Shown: piece after piece, positions 1-14,206 of the stretch
How positions within the stretch are numbered: the first letter of the stretch is position 1
How the letters are laid out: each line of letters starts with the position of its first letter
From: Pegea sp. RAD2-039
Taxonomy: Eukaryota > Chordata > Thaliacea > Salpida > Salpidae
Length of the DNA stretch: 64,000 nt
Direction of reading: 5' to 3'
NCBI GenBank assembly: GCA_034620365.1
Contig: JAQGEQ010000058.1
Coordinates: 620,001 to 684,000, forward strand
Notes under the pieces: model-generated
Told to the model about the DNA's origin: nothing
Database searches by the model: none
What the model saw: the letters and a program-made list of their open reading frames with translations, nothing else
Made by a program: the position numbers and the translations under genes

Positions 1-596
1 GAAAAACAAGTTGCAAGAATTAAACAAACCCTGGTATATTGTCATACTTTTCCTAGATAGGGTTGAGTTTGAGACTGTATTGGTTTCTTAACTTTACTTT
101 TATATAAATTTTAAAACACTTGCATCGTAATAATGTCTTTTTGTAAAATACAAAATATTTTGAATATCAAATAATCGATCCGAAATAAACTCTTTTACGT
201 AAAGTAGTTTTTAAATAAAGTTGTATTTCAGGATAATATAGTTGGTTAGATTCCCAAAAATTACAACAAATTTGATCGATGAATCAAAAAAAAAATTAAC
301 AATATTTTTGGAATGAATTTGCAAAACTTTTAGAGCAAAACTAGTTTAAGTATAAGACTGAAGTTGAAACGCAGGTGAGGAAATCTTTTTTTGTGATAAC
401 TATTAAAGATCAACTTTAGATTATACCTTATAGCTTCACTAAACTTTCAACATTTTATCTTACAAATATTTATTAAGTTCTTAATATAGCTAGTTTTACT
501 ATTAGAAATAAATTTATGTTTCAAGAAATATGATTTTTATTTGCTTAAACTATTATTTAATCATAGATTTTGACTTGACAAAATAATTCTTCGAAA

Positions 597-1548
597 TTAT
601 TTTTTCTTAATCTTATCTTTTCTTTTTTCTTCTTTCTCTTTTTTTCTTTTGTACTCAAGTGGAGATGGGAACAGAATAATACTACTCATACAAACCAGAA
701 TAAACAGCATCAGACCTTGTTTACCACCAATGACTCTAAAAAATAATCACATCATGAAATACATCATTTAAAACTAAACTAGATTTTGTTTAATCAGTAA
801 AAAATTAGTAGATTTTTAAAATCTTTATTTTACCTAGGTTGTTAGATTTATTGATAACTATTTTTGTATACTTTTTGTTAAGAAAACATTTAAACTTATT
901 TCATGTTAAACAAACAAATTAAATTCTTTGAATGTTAGTTTTCAATAACTTCTCTGATACCTGCAAACTGGTTGTGACAACACGAACACCCATATAACAT
1001 TCACCATTGCTCTTCTGTCAGTTACTATAAGGCCTTTATTGTAACGATACATAAAAGCACCAAAGTACAAAGCTGTAACTATTCCATAATATGCGGTTTC
1101 ATGATTCATTATACTGCCCTAAAAAGATTAAAAATACTCCAAAAAGATTGAACGATTTTTCACTGCATTAAATTACTAGAAGCTTTTTATTTAATATTTC
1201 CGATTGAGCCTTTGCAATTCACCACTTAAATATCTGACAGCCCAAGTTAGTTTGTTAATGATTAACTTAGGCGTGTTTGGCTCACAATAATGTTTAGCTT
1301 TTGATTGTCACTTTGAATAATTCAATTCGAGAAAATGTAATTGAAAAAGTATTAGATTTGTAAAATAAAAATAGTTTGTTAATAAAACTTTATTGCACTA
1401 TCAATTGACATTTTTGAAAGGTTTATAACTTAATGCTGATATCAAACCGGTTCAATCAATGCCAATCAAAACCCACGCTCTCCTAATTAAGCTGTGTTTA
1501 TTGTCATCAACTAAATTTACATATGCACCAGGATAGTTTCTTATTTTC
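597..1548 (-). CDS. 3' exons of an unrecognised multi-pass membrane protein
   Basis: Three exons join in frame: 1473-1548, 961-1118 and 597-735. Borders are clean: acceptors end in TTAG, the middle exon ends CAG|GTATCAG, and phases agree (0 then 2). The joined C-terminus is about 120 residues. It contains NYPGAYVNLVDDNKHS, two hydrophobic stretches (around YYGIVTALYFGAF and QGLMLFILVCMSSIIL) and a highly charged tail ending KIKKK. Lys at -3 and -5 from the end fits the KXKXX-type signal for COPI retrieval to the ER, so an ER/early-secretory membrane protein is likely. I do not recognise the family. The 5' part lies upstream on the minus strand and was not located within the window between 1549 and 4800, so the gene is partial as annotated. 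Whether the model is complete at the 5' side is unknown. Confidence 0.7.
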
Positions 1549-1837
1549 CTAATGAAGTTTATTAGATTTTGGTTTAACAAAAGAATTATCTAAAAGTAAA
1601 TATCAATTTCCAGATTTATAATAATTAATAATTTAAATGTCAGTTTGATTTCAGTTTGTTTTAGTTATAAGTCGTTTGCTAACTATCTGATAACAGATTA
1701 AAATAAAACCAAGAGATAGATATAAATCTTAACTTTAGAGTTTATTTTAAGAAAAAGCTTAAAGATTATTTATAACTAATAATTAAGTTAATATGGAAAT
1801 TTATATTATTATAATAGTGTTGCTGCTAGACAAGATC
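1549..1837. other. AT-rich spacer or intron
   Basis: No exon, repeat or RNA gene is apparent. It may belong to an intron of the minus-strand membrane-protein gene on its left. Confidence 0.4.
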
Positions 1838-2846
1838 AAAGATTTTCTGGGTCCCCTTCTCTTTTTTATTTTCATCGAAGACCTCATCAGAAGATTACTA
1901 GCAGTAGATGGTGTCAGTGTGTTTGTGTATGCAGATGATATCAAGCTATTATCTTGTAATTCTTCAAAACTTCAAACTGCACTACACACTGTAGAAAACT
2001 GGTCTACGAATTGGCAGCTCAGAATCCATCTCACAAAGTCTAAACTTATAACTTTTTCTCGTAAATCAGCTGTAAATTGCTTGAACCAATACTCCATCAA
2101 TAGATTTATTATTCAACGAGTATCTTCGGTCCTAGACCTTGGCATTACTCTATCATCTGACTCTAAATGGCGCAATTATGTTTCCAAAATCTTTGGAAAA
2201 TCAAACAACCTTGTCTTCCTTATTATAAAGACCTTTAATTCTAATAACCCATGCTTTTTTATCAATCTTTTCAAATTGTACGTACGTCCAATTCTTGAAA
2301 ACAATGTTAGTGCATGGATGTCATATCAAGTTAGTGATACAAAAAAATCGAGTCTGTTCAGGCCACATTTACGAGATTATTATGCAGGAAACTTAATATT
2401 AATTATGATAGTTATAAACATCGTCTCAAAAACATCAATTTAGATACTTAGGAAATTCGACGGATTAAATGCGACTTAATTCTTATTTTTAAAATTATCC
2501 ACAATTTAATTGACATTCAGTTTGATGATTTCTTTTCCATTATTCCTCCCCTCAAGTTATATCAGCTCAGACGACACACATTACATCTTAATAAGCCTAT
2601 ATCACCTGGTACATTGGTCAGAGCAAATTTTTTCTCATACCGCACAATTAGCACATGGAACCAGCTGTAATTGTTCACTGTTATATGTTTTGAGGACTAC
2701 TGAAATACCATGTGTTGCATCTTTTTCTTTCTACATTTTTGACTTAATTAAATATAATAGGTATTATATGTGAGAATGTGTGTTAGCGAGTGGTACTCTC
2801 TTCAGGTACCCTCTTTCGCATTTATTGTAATAAATAAATAAATTCA
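1838..2846 (+). mobile_element. CR1/Jockey-type LINE, 5'-truncated copy A
   Basis: The sequence encodes the palm and C-terminal part of a reverse transcriptase: a GPLLFFIFIEDL block, the catalytic box YADD near 1930, and a conserved WSTNWQLRIH block. After about 2450 the frame breaks, but remnants of the usual post-RT tail follow (a reading in another frame gives YQLRRHTLHLNKP and WNQL). The element ends in a short 3' UTR (GTGAGAATGTGTGTTAGCGA onward from 2771) and TAAA-type repeats at about 2830-2845. Copy B at 50-52 kb is colinear over 1838-2150. 5' truncation and an A-rich microsatellite end are typical of target-primed retrotransposition. It is dead because it lacks ORF1, the endonuclease and the RT N-terminus. 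The superfamily is inferred from motifs only. Confidence 0.85.
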
Positions 2847-2959
2847 TCAATTGTAAATATTTTTCAAATTTTTTAACTCAACAATTCCTGATCATAAAAA
2901 CAAAAATTTATTTTCACAAATGAACGCTGATTAAAATTATGTAAAAATACTATAAATTA

Positions 2960-3090
2960 AAGTATATTTGAGATTTATATCAGTAGAATATGTTGCCGCT
3001 TACGTAAATGTGTTATTCTTCATTTCCTTATATACCTGGGTCGTTCAGTAGCCAGACTTGGTGTTATTTTTATCGTGTATTCTTTACTAA
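2960..3090 (+). repeat. LTR-like dispersed repeat, truncated copy 1
   Basis: Shares the order TATATTTG, AGTAGAATAT, TGCCGCTTACGTA, TTATATACCT with the copies at 54190-54360 and 57250-57432. The 3' half fades after about 3070. It lies just downstream of LINE copy A but is not part of its tail. Confidence 0.65.
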
Positions 3091-4761
3091 TAACAGTTTA
3101 AAACAAATTGTATTTATAATATAACAAATCTTAATGCTTAGTTTAATTTTATCAAATGATTTGTTTACTAAGAGTTTCTAATTCATGAACTATTAGTATT
3201 TTTTGAGTTTCTGAGTTGTCTTATGAACAGTTTTGTTTCATCATTAACTTAAAATAGAAAAAGGCATTCAACTAGGGTAAAAACATTTTTATATTAACAA
3301 ATTGATGGAATTAGTTGTCAACCTCTTTAACTATTGATTTGTATTGATTCAAATAAACTGAAATTACATCTAAATTGTTTTTCGATTAACCATTTTTTTC
3401 TTTATCACCAATGAGTATAAGAGTATTAAAGTTTTATTATAAGAAGCTATTTTCAGCAAATTATTGCGACTTATATTAAATGTCTAAATATTACTTTGTA
3501 TACCAAATCTTATGTTCCTAAAAAAATATACAACTTGGAAAAGAATAAGGGGGTAAAAAAGTAATAAAAACAACTGTTAAAGCTTTAACATCTTTCAACC
3601 ACGTGTTTCAATGTTATGGAAATATTTTGTCTTCTTTCATTTTGACAGTTAAATCTTCTTTAAAAGATACTTTAACAATTAGAGATTCATCCATAAGATG
3701 TATTTTTACAGTATTAAAAAAATATTTTCCATTGATTTAGTATCAACAAAAGCAGTTATTCAAATGTTTAATTACGAAACAAAAGCTCCAAACTTTTTTT
3801 CCAGTTCAAAAAACAACAAATATCAAAAATGTATTTCAAGTTTCTTATTTTTGTTAAAAGCTTTTGTAGTAGTTGTGAAAGAAAACTTAAAGTTTCATTA
3901 AAATATTTTACATTGTGTACAAACATCTTTTTAGTCATTAAATGAAACTTTTAAGCCACAAAAATTATTTAAAACGGAAAAAGTGGGCAAAAAATTTAAT
4001 GGCCTAAAATTAATGCAATTTTTAATGACATTTTAAAAAGCTTTTTATCATTCAAAAGTATCACATGATTGATCATATTTGAGAACAATTATCTTTTAAT
4101 TTCTTAGATTTTTCATTAAGTATACCACTTTAAAAACATTTTTTTTCATAAGCAATCTGTTATTTTAAACGTTTCTATAGCAGAGCTGCTAAATTTTGTT
4201 TAAAGTTAAAAAAAAGTTAAAAATAAAACAAATAATATCAACAAAGATAATGAAATATAAATATAAGCTTGTTTAAGGACTTATTATCTAGACAATTTAA
4301 TAATTACAAAAATCAAAATTTTTTTAGAATAATTTCAAAAACAAGATTTTTGAAAGCATACCGAACTACCAACAAGGAAAGATGCTTATGTGCAAATTGA
4401 ACTCTCAGATGAGAACACAATAAACAACTGATATCAGCAAGCATATATGAACTAAGCAACTAAATAACCAATAAATGTATTTAGTAAGGAATTGTGACGT
4501 TCACTGTTACTTCCAGAGCTTCAACATTCTTAATTAATGACTAAAATAGTTATAAAAGATAAATTCACTCAGATAAATCTTGAATAATAAATTGAAAACT
4601 TTTTTAGTAATTTTTGAAGAATCATTTGTGGTATCAAACATTAGGTTGATTATTTTTTGGAAGTTTAAATTTGGTGGAAATAATTTTAATGACAAAAAGA
4701 ACATTTGAACAAATAAAATTATTTTTATTTTTCATGATTTCCATATGAATTTAATGACGAT

Positions 4762-4767
4762 TTTATT
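4762..4767 (-). promoter_or_regulatory. Candidate poly(A) signal of intelectin gene
   Basis: AATAAA on the minus strand, about 60 bases after the intelectin stop codon. Confidence 0.5.
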
Positions 4768-4828
4768 TAATAGAAGCAAAAGAAATATTTCACTAAGGAA
4801 ATTAACTCAAAATGTAGAAGAATTAATC

Positions 4829-7679
<2,851 letters not shown>

Positions 7680-8589
7680 CTTAACTTAATGAAAAATATG
7701 TTTCAGAAATAAAATTAGAAAAAAACATCAAATTTAAAACTTTCTTCTCAATTTACTTTAATATTTGACACTTTATTCAAGCTGCAGTTTTTGTTATTTT
7801 TAATTTTGAAACTTTTAATCAACAAAAATATATTTTAATGAAATGAAGTTAATTGATAACTGGCATTTCGTTGATCATAAACATCAACTTTATTTACTTT
7901 TTACCTCAAACTGATGCATACAAAATTAATAATTAGTTTTTATCAAGCTGATATCAGTCGTATCAATCACTTATGAAATCTTTGTTGGCATAAAAACATC
8001 TGATAATTGTCTGAAAATTGTTCAGCCTATAAAGATCATTCATAAAAATTTATTAAAATAACTCTTTTTCGGTAAATAAGAAGTTTCTAATTATGAGCAA
8101 ACTAATTTACAATTAACTCTTGGTGTAAGTATTCAAGTTAAACCTTTATATGTTATGATAACAAAAACATAATGTTGAAAGTAAACAAGTTCTTGATAAA
8201 ATCCAGCTTATGGAATGGACTTTGAACAAAAACAATCAAATTGTGGTTTACATATTTTCAGCTTTTGTTCTTATATTGTATTTTGAATGTATACAAAGAT
8301 GAAATCAATCAAATAAACACTATCATGAACATTTTATAAAAATCATAAAGTTTTGATATCAATTTTTACAAAAAGTTGAAATCAATCAGTAGATTTAATC
8401 ACTCATAAGATGTTTATGGTTAAACTAGGAAACGTAGAAAGAAAACTGAACAAAGTTTACTATTTGGTAACATTGATTTTTTTAACTTGTGAGTGTTATC
8501 TTAAATAAGATTTAAAATTCACCATTCATTTAACATTTAAGGAAAACGTGGTCCTTAAATAAGAATATAAAGTTTGCTAAGCAAGCAAA
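7680..8589. other. AT-rich 5' flank of intelectin gene
   Basis: No exon or RNA gene is evident. The promoter of the leftward intelectin gene should lie in the first few hundred bases; I do not see a confident TATA or initiator arrangement. Confidence 0.45.
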
Positions 8590-8890
8590 GGTTTTGCTGG
8601 TTCGTTAACGTCCGGTGGGTGGAAGGCAATTCCCAAAGGATATGTTGTATATGAAGCTATCGAAAGTCAAATATAACATCGGCCGTTCTTGTCTTCGCTT
8701 TAAGGATGATATGAAATCAATACTTTGCATCAATACCAGTAATTGGGAAGATATCGTAACAGATTGCTGCGAATGGCTTTACTTTGTAAACAACTGAAGG
8801 ATAGAGAAGAAACTACAAAAGCTTTTTTTGTTCCTTTGCATCTCACTTTATTTTTAACATCATCACATCCAGCATGACTGCTCTCAGCCG
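8590..8890 (+). mobile_element. Decayed C-terminus of a non-LTR retrotransposon
   Basis: The translation at 8615-8797 (RQFPKDMLYMKLSKVKYNIG, then LRFKDDMKSIL, NWEDIVTDCCEW) follows the pattern that commonly ends endonuclease-reverse transcriptase LINE polyproteins: a GR...KDxxK...WE...DR-W block after the RT. No RT precedes it, so only the 3' end survives. The match is from memory of the pattern, not an alignment. Confidence 0.55.
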
Positions 8891-9528
8891 AAGCCTAATT
8901 ACTAAAAAATTGAAATATTCTCACCTTTCCACAATCCATATAAAGTAATCAGGCTTGGGTATCTTTCAACATGATAAGAGGCTGGACTTTTGAAGCAAAA
9001 TAATATTACCTTAATGAGTTTCAAAAAAAGTGACAAGCCAAATATTTGTGGATGTCAAAACCGATAAGAGCTGATCTTTATATCATCTAATGTTGTCTAC
9101 TCGAGCAAAAGTTTTTTTTCAAATTTTATTATATGGTAGAATGAAAATAAATTTTTTAAATTAAATAAAAAGTTGGAAAATATATTTGTCAGTTAAAAAA
9201 TGTTGAGTTTTATTTCAAAGTATTTTTCTGTATTTTGAATTTAAAAATTTGATAATATATACTGATTCAGTTTTAGCAAAATAAACAACATTTTTGTTTT
9301 TAAAAATCTAAGTTTAAACTCATAACTCAAATAATATTCATAAAATGATAAATAAAAGCTTTTAAAATCTTCTTAATTAAATATATTTTCTGCTTTTTTG
9401 GAATGTTTATAACACTGTTAACTTTCAGTTAGCTTACTAACAAATAAATAATTATTTATTCATACAATAACATTTTATAGAAAAATTTCAACAAAATCAT
9501 GAAACACTAAAGTTGTAAAAAAAGATTC

Positions 9529-9924
9529 TCAAAATGTAGAAATTTTATCAAAATCTTCTTCCCATTGAGTTCTTGCTCTTTCTCTTTCATGCTTTGAATC
9601 TCTTCGGTTATTTATCTTATTTTCAGGAGCAGGTTTTTCTTCTTCAGTAGATTTTTCATCGTCAACAAAATGTTCTTCTTGTGAACCAACTTCAAGTTGC
9701 TTTAGGGAATCAGATTTCTCTTTCTTTGAATTTGTTAACCTTTTGAAAGTTTTATATCAGAAAGTATTTTGGCCACCATCTAGTTTTAATAACTACATTA
9801 AAGCATATAAAAATAATTCTATTCTGATTTTCAATAAAAAGAAAATAAAAGCTAATTAGTCAGAACTTACTTTTTTAAACTCAACATTTGAAAAATAGAT
9901 TTTTTTCACTTGATTTTTATCAAT
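9529..9924 (-). CDS. 3' exons of an unrecognised charged, coiled-coil-like protein
   Basis: Two exons fit together in phase 0. 9871-9924 (IDKNQVKKIYFSNVEFKK) is flanked by a TTTTTAG acceptor and a GTAAGT donor. 9529-9723 gives about 64 residues rich in Glu/Lys/Arg and ends ARTQWEEDFDKISTF before TGA. The coding appearance is strong for so short a segment because the second exon is much richer in GAA/AAA codons than the flanks and has no stop. I do not recognise the protein; upstream exons were not found in the next 4 kb. It may be a 3' fragment of a gene with long AT-rich introns. Confidence 0.55.
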
Positions 9925-12900
9925 CTAAAAAAGTTTTAAATTGTTAGTATGTTATAATAATATATATAAATATTTCTTATTTAGCATTACTTTTCAAAAT
10001 TAAACTATATATTAGATATATAATCCAAAAACTTAAAAAATTACAAAAATCTTATTTAATTTTATTCTTAGTATCAACTTTTCTTTTATCTAACTCAGTT
10101 TAGATAAAACAAATTTCTGACTGGTTAAAAATAGTTTTTAAAATAATCATTGATTTGCAAAGGTAGCATAAATAAACTAAAAGTTCAAAATGTAAAATTA
10201 ATACACCCACGTATAAATAAGGCAACTTATTAGAGCTGCTAAAAACCTATTTTATATCCTACTTATTTCATCTAGTTATTCATAAAATAATAAAAATGAT
10301 TTAATCTATTTATAAATAATATTTAAGAACTACCAATAATATTTGACGAGAATAAAAAACAGCTTTATAGAAACATATTTTGTTAGTTTCAGGAGTAATT
10401 ATACATATATATTGGTTAAAGGAGTAATTTGTATATTTATCAATACGTTCAATTAAGCATCTACTATAGAATTTCTTTTTTTTTAATTATTCAAACAATC
10501 AACTTTCGACGTTTTATAGTTGTTTTACATTTCAGTCTGTTTTAAAGGCTGCATGTTTGGTAGTTGGTAATCTTTATGTATTTATTCCAACAATACCAAT
10601 GAGCCTTTCAAGAAAACAACTGTTTTAACATTGTTTCAAAATTATTGTTTATTTATTTTATATACTAATATTATTCAACAAGCAGAGATAAAAGTAATTT
10701 AAAACTACCAGAAACATACCAGAGACCAGTAAAAAATACTAAAATAATATATAATAATAATATTGATAATATATAATATGATATATAAATTTTGTCTCAT
10801 TTCTATTATTCAACTAAATTATGTTGAATCGCATTTTTATTGGAATAAGTCAATTAAATCTTTAAATCAATAAAAATTACTATCTGTCTTTCTTACAATA
10901 TTTTTTTTTATCTTATTTGTGTTTCATTTTTTCAAAAAACTTAAAAAAACTTTACTTAACTTCATATTTATGCAATAACTACATCAAACAATAACACTAA
11001 AATTTCTTAATATAAAGTAGATTTTTGATAAAAGTATTTACAAAGTTGACCAAATTCAAACGATTCAATATTTTTCTACTTTACTTGGTGATAAAACAAC
11101 TTGTTTATAAATCTGTAAAATTATTATTCAACAAGTATTTATCAAACATAATAAAACTCCTATGCAACAACTTTTACTGACTGATAATGTTTGAAAATTG
11201 CTAAAAGTTTCAACAAAATTTCAGAAATAAAGTTTTTTTTTTCAGATTTAAATGCTTAAAAGTGAATTTGAAACTTTATGAGATATCTTAAAGTTTGTTT
11301 AAAAAGATAAAAAGGGCATCCAGCTTTTTACAAAAAAAAACTTTGTGACTTTGTTTCTTCTGACTAAATTGTTGATTTGTAAAATCTTTATTTCGCTAAA
11401 CATTTATAAAAATTTTAAATATTAGTCATAAGTCTACGTTTAAATTATATTTCAATGAAGAAGAAACAAACTTACAATAAATATTATAAGAAACTTCTAC
11501 AAAGTCTGTAGTAAGCTAGCTGAAATTTGAAGATAAAAACATTAAAATTAGCTGATAAAAATAAGTCTCATCTACACCAGCAAGAAATAATTAAGAAGAA
11601 TATTAATTAAGCTAAGAGTGATAAAAAACTTTTAGCTGTCCTATTTCACCTAATCAATATACAATTCCATTGTATGTAGCAAATACTCAATTTCAAAAAA
11701 CTGAATATTTCTAAAGTCAAAATTTGTGAAAACAAAACATAACTTTCAAAAAACTATTTCTTCTACAAGTTTTATAAAACAAGCTATAAAATAAAGTGAA
11801 TATTTAAATATAAATAAGATCAAATCTTAATCTCTGATTAGATAGTTTTGAGGTTTATATTGTTGAAAAGCTTGACAAAATTTCATTTTATTAATAACAG
11901 AGTTTTTTGAAAATTTTAACTAGCATTTTTTATTAGCTATAATGACAGGTATTAAAAAGTCTTAAAAAATCTTTAACTGTTTTAAAACAAAATAGATTGA
12001 ATCAATTTAGAGCACAGCTGAATCAAGACTTTATAGTGAGTTTAAACGACAGTATTCTTGTTGATTATACAAAAGTGTTGCTGTTTATTACATTTTAATA
12101 AGTTTACAAAACAGTTTTAACATAGAAAATAAATAAAGTCAAAGTTGAAAGGTTCAACTTTAAAACTAATTTTTATCAAATAAGTTTTTCCATAAAAAAT
12201 TTTAATCATATAAGTATTTTTTAATGGTTTTAAACAAAGTATCAAAAATTAGTCAAAAATCTAAATTATAGTAATTTGATAATAGTTCATAATGAGCTAA
12301 GATTATAAAACTCAGTTTTAATCTATTGTAAATCGAAAAAGTTATTATTACACATTATTAAAACTTCTTATAATTTACAATTGACAAAGTCTTTAAGCTT
12401 TCTCAAAATCGTGAATGAAAATAAAATATATTTCCATTATTTTACAATATAATAAATTAGTTGATAATTCCTTATAATAATTAAGATAAACTTTAACACG
12501 ATTTAAAAAAAAACATTATTTCAAACATTAAACAATTCTTAAGGTCTAGGTAAGAAGTTTAATCATTTGTCCATGTTTATGTCCTTAAGGCAGATACAAG
12601 AGAAATCTCTTCAAGCTCAGCGTGTAGTATTTTGTGTAAAAATCTAGTTGAACTAGCTTCAAAATTTGAACTTTATTTAATCAATTTAATTAAACTTTCT
12701 GCTTAGTATTAGAAATAATAAAACATTTCTTTATTTAGAGAAATAATTTAGTTTTAATTGCAAAAAAAAAACATTATTTAAAGTATCTGGATACTTTGTT
12801 ATATTTTACGGCAAATTTTGTTGAAAATTGGCTGCCTAGGTTTTTGTAAAGTTACTCAATCAAAAGTTTTTATCTTTTACTATTAAATGCTTTCAGATTT

Positions 12901-13246
12901 AAGTATTTAGCTGAAGGAAAAAACAAATTATAGTTGAGTTACTTAAGATCTATTTTAACTGCTAATTAATTGTTTTAATATTTGTCATTTTTTGATCAGA
13001 ATTTTTTAAATTAAAATCTTACTGACTTTTTAAAAACAAGCTAATTTTCAAAGTAAAAAAAGATATGTGAGTTTTGAAGTTAAGCTTTTGAAACGTAAAA
13101 ATATAAGTTTGTTAAAGTTATAATCATTATTTGAATAAAATATTTTAAAAAGAATAGATTAAATATATTCAAATCGTAAAATTTTTCAACACTTATTCTA
13201 AGGTTTAAATGGTTTACTCAAAAAAATAAAGTATCTATAGAAAAGA
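9925..13246. other. Long AT-rich stretch with no visible gene
   Basis: Over 3 kb of A/T-biased sequence with many short homopolymers. I see no exon with convincing codon use, no RNA gene and no repeated element. It may be intron of the gene at 9.5-9.9 kb. Confidence 0.5.
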
Positions 13247-13372
13247 TGAGAAGACAACATGCTAAAGAACAAGAAGAAAAACGACGTCAGAAAGAGGTAA
13301 ATAGAATAGAAAAAGAAAAAACAAAAAAAAGAGTAGAAGAAGATCGTGAAAAGATCTCTTCTTTCTGATCCT
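13247..13372 (+). other. Isolated charged coding-like segment
   Basis: An ATG-to-stop frame of 41 codons begins MRRQHAKEQEEKRRQKEV and continues with RIEKEKTKKRVEEDREKI. This Arg/Lys/Glu helix resembles the segment that precedes the UBX domain in UBXN-type proteins. A GAG|GTAAAT donor-like site lies inside it. No partner exon was found, so it may be one exon of a plus-strand gene or a relic. Confidence 0.3.
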
Positions 13373-14200
13373 ATTTGTTCTTTAAATTTACTTTTTTGAT
13401 TATTTCAGTATATTTAACAATAAATAGAAATTATGCAAAATTATTTTCTTGTGTCTTCAGCTTTGTAGATTTATTCAAATTACATTAAAAGTTTCAAATA
13501 AAAACTTCACATTTAGAACTGAAATATTTCTTGAAGGTTAAAGAATGAATTTGATCATAAAATGTTTTTCTACAATTACTCTAAAGATCAATTTGTCAAA
13601 TGCACTAATCTGTTATTTTTGGAAATATTTTTATCAGTTACTAACTTTTTAGTAAATCTTTTCTCCTAGAATTCATAAAAAAATAATCTAGCTGCAAAAT
13701 ACCTTTGCTTGTCCAAAATTATCTGAATAAAAACTAATCCAATTTTGTATTGGTCTAAAAAACAGCAACCAAAAAAGATTTAAAAATGTTTAATTCACAA
13801 ACATCACTAGAAAACTACATCAAAGCAAAATAAAATAGTTTTAAATAAGTTACAAATGTAAATGAAGAAGAAAACAAGTGAGTTGTTATTACAAATACAT
13901 GATGGTAAACACAGCAATTGATTTTACAGTAGAATAATTGAATCTATGAACAATAAGATGAAGTTACTTTGGTGGTTTAAAATGCGATTGAAAATCCACC
14001 AGCTTCAATGGAATGAATTATATTTGAGAAAGTAGAAAAATAAAACATGAAGTGTTCCAGAAGAGTTTAAAGAACAATAAAAGAGAAATTGAAGAAGATT
14101 TTATTGCACCAAGTTACCCGGAACATATGAAAAGAAAATCAGTTTTCTAATTTCTACTTTTTATGCAAATTATGAAATTGTTTTCTGAGATTATGAATAA
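13373..14200. other. AT-rich spacer
   Basis: Nothing recognisable between the charged segment and the 3' end of CADPS. Confidence 0.5.
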
Positions 14201-14206
14201 TTTATT
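14201..14206 (-). promoter_or_regulatory. AATAAA overlapping the CADPS stop codon
   Basis: The last codons read GAA GAA TAA ATT, so a canonical poly(A) hexamer overlaps the stop at 14202-14204. If used, the 3' UTR would be about 20-30 nt. Confidence 0.45.

Larger units (their letters stand above)
2847..4828. other. AT-rich spacer
   Basis: Apart from the LTR-like repeat at about 2960-3090 and the 3' flank of the intelectin gene, I see no coding or RNA signal. A 67-codon open frame at 3698-3901 lacks recognisable similarity and lies in strongly A/T-biased sequence. Confidence 0.5.

Noticed and set aside
3698-3901. 67-codon frame in the spacer before intelectin
   Set aside because: Biased AT sequence with no recognisable motif.
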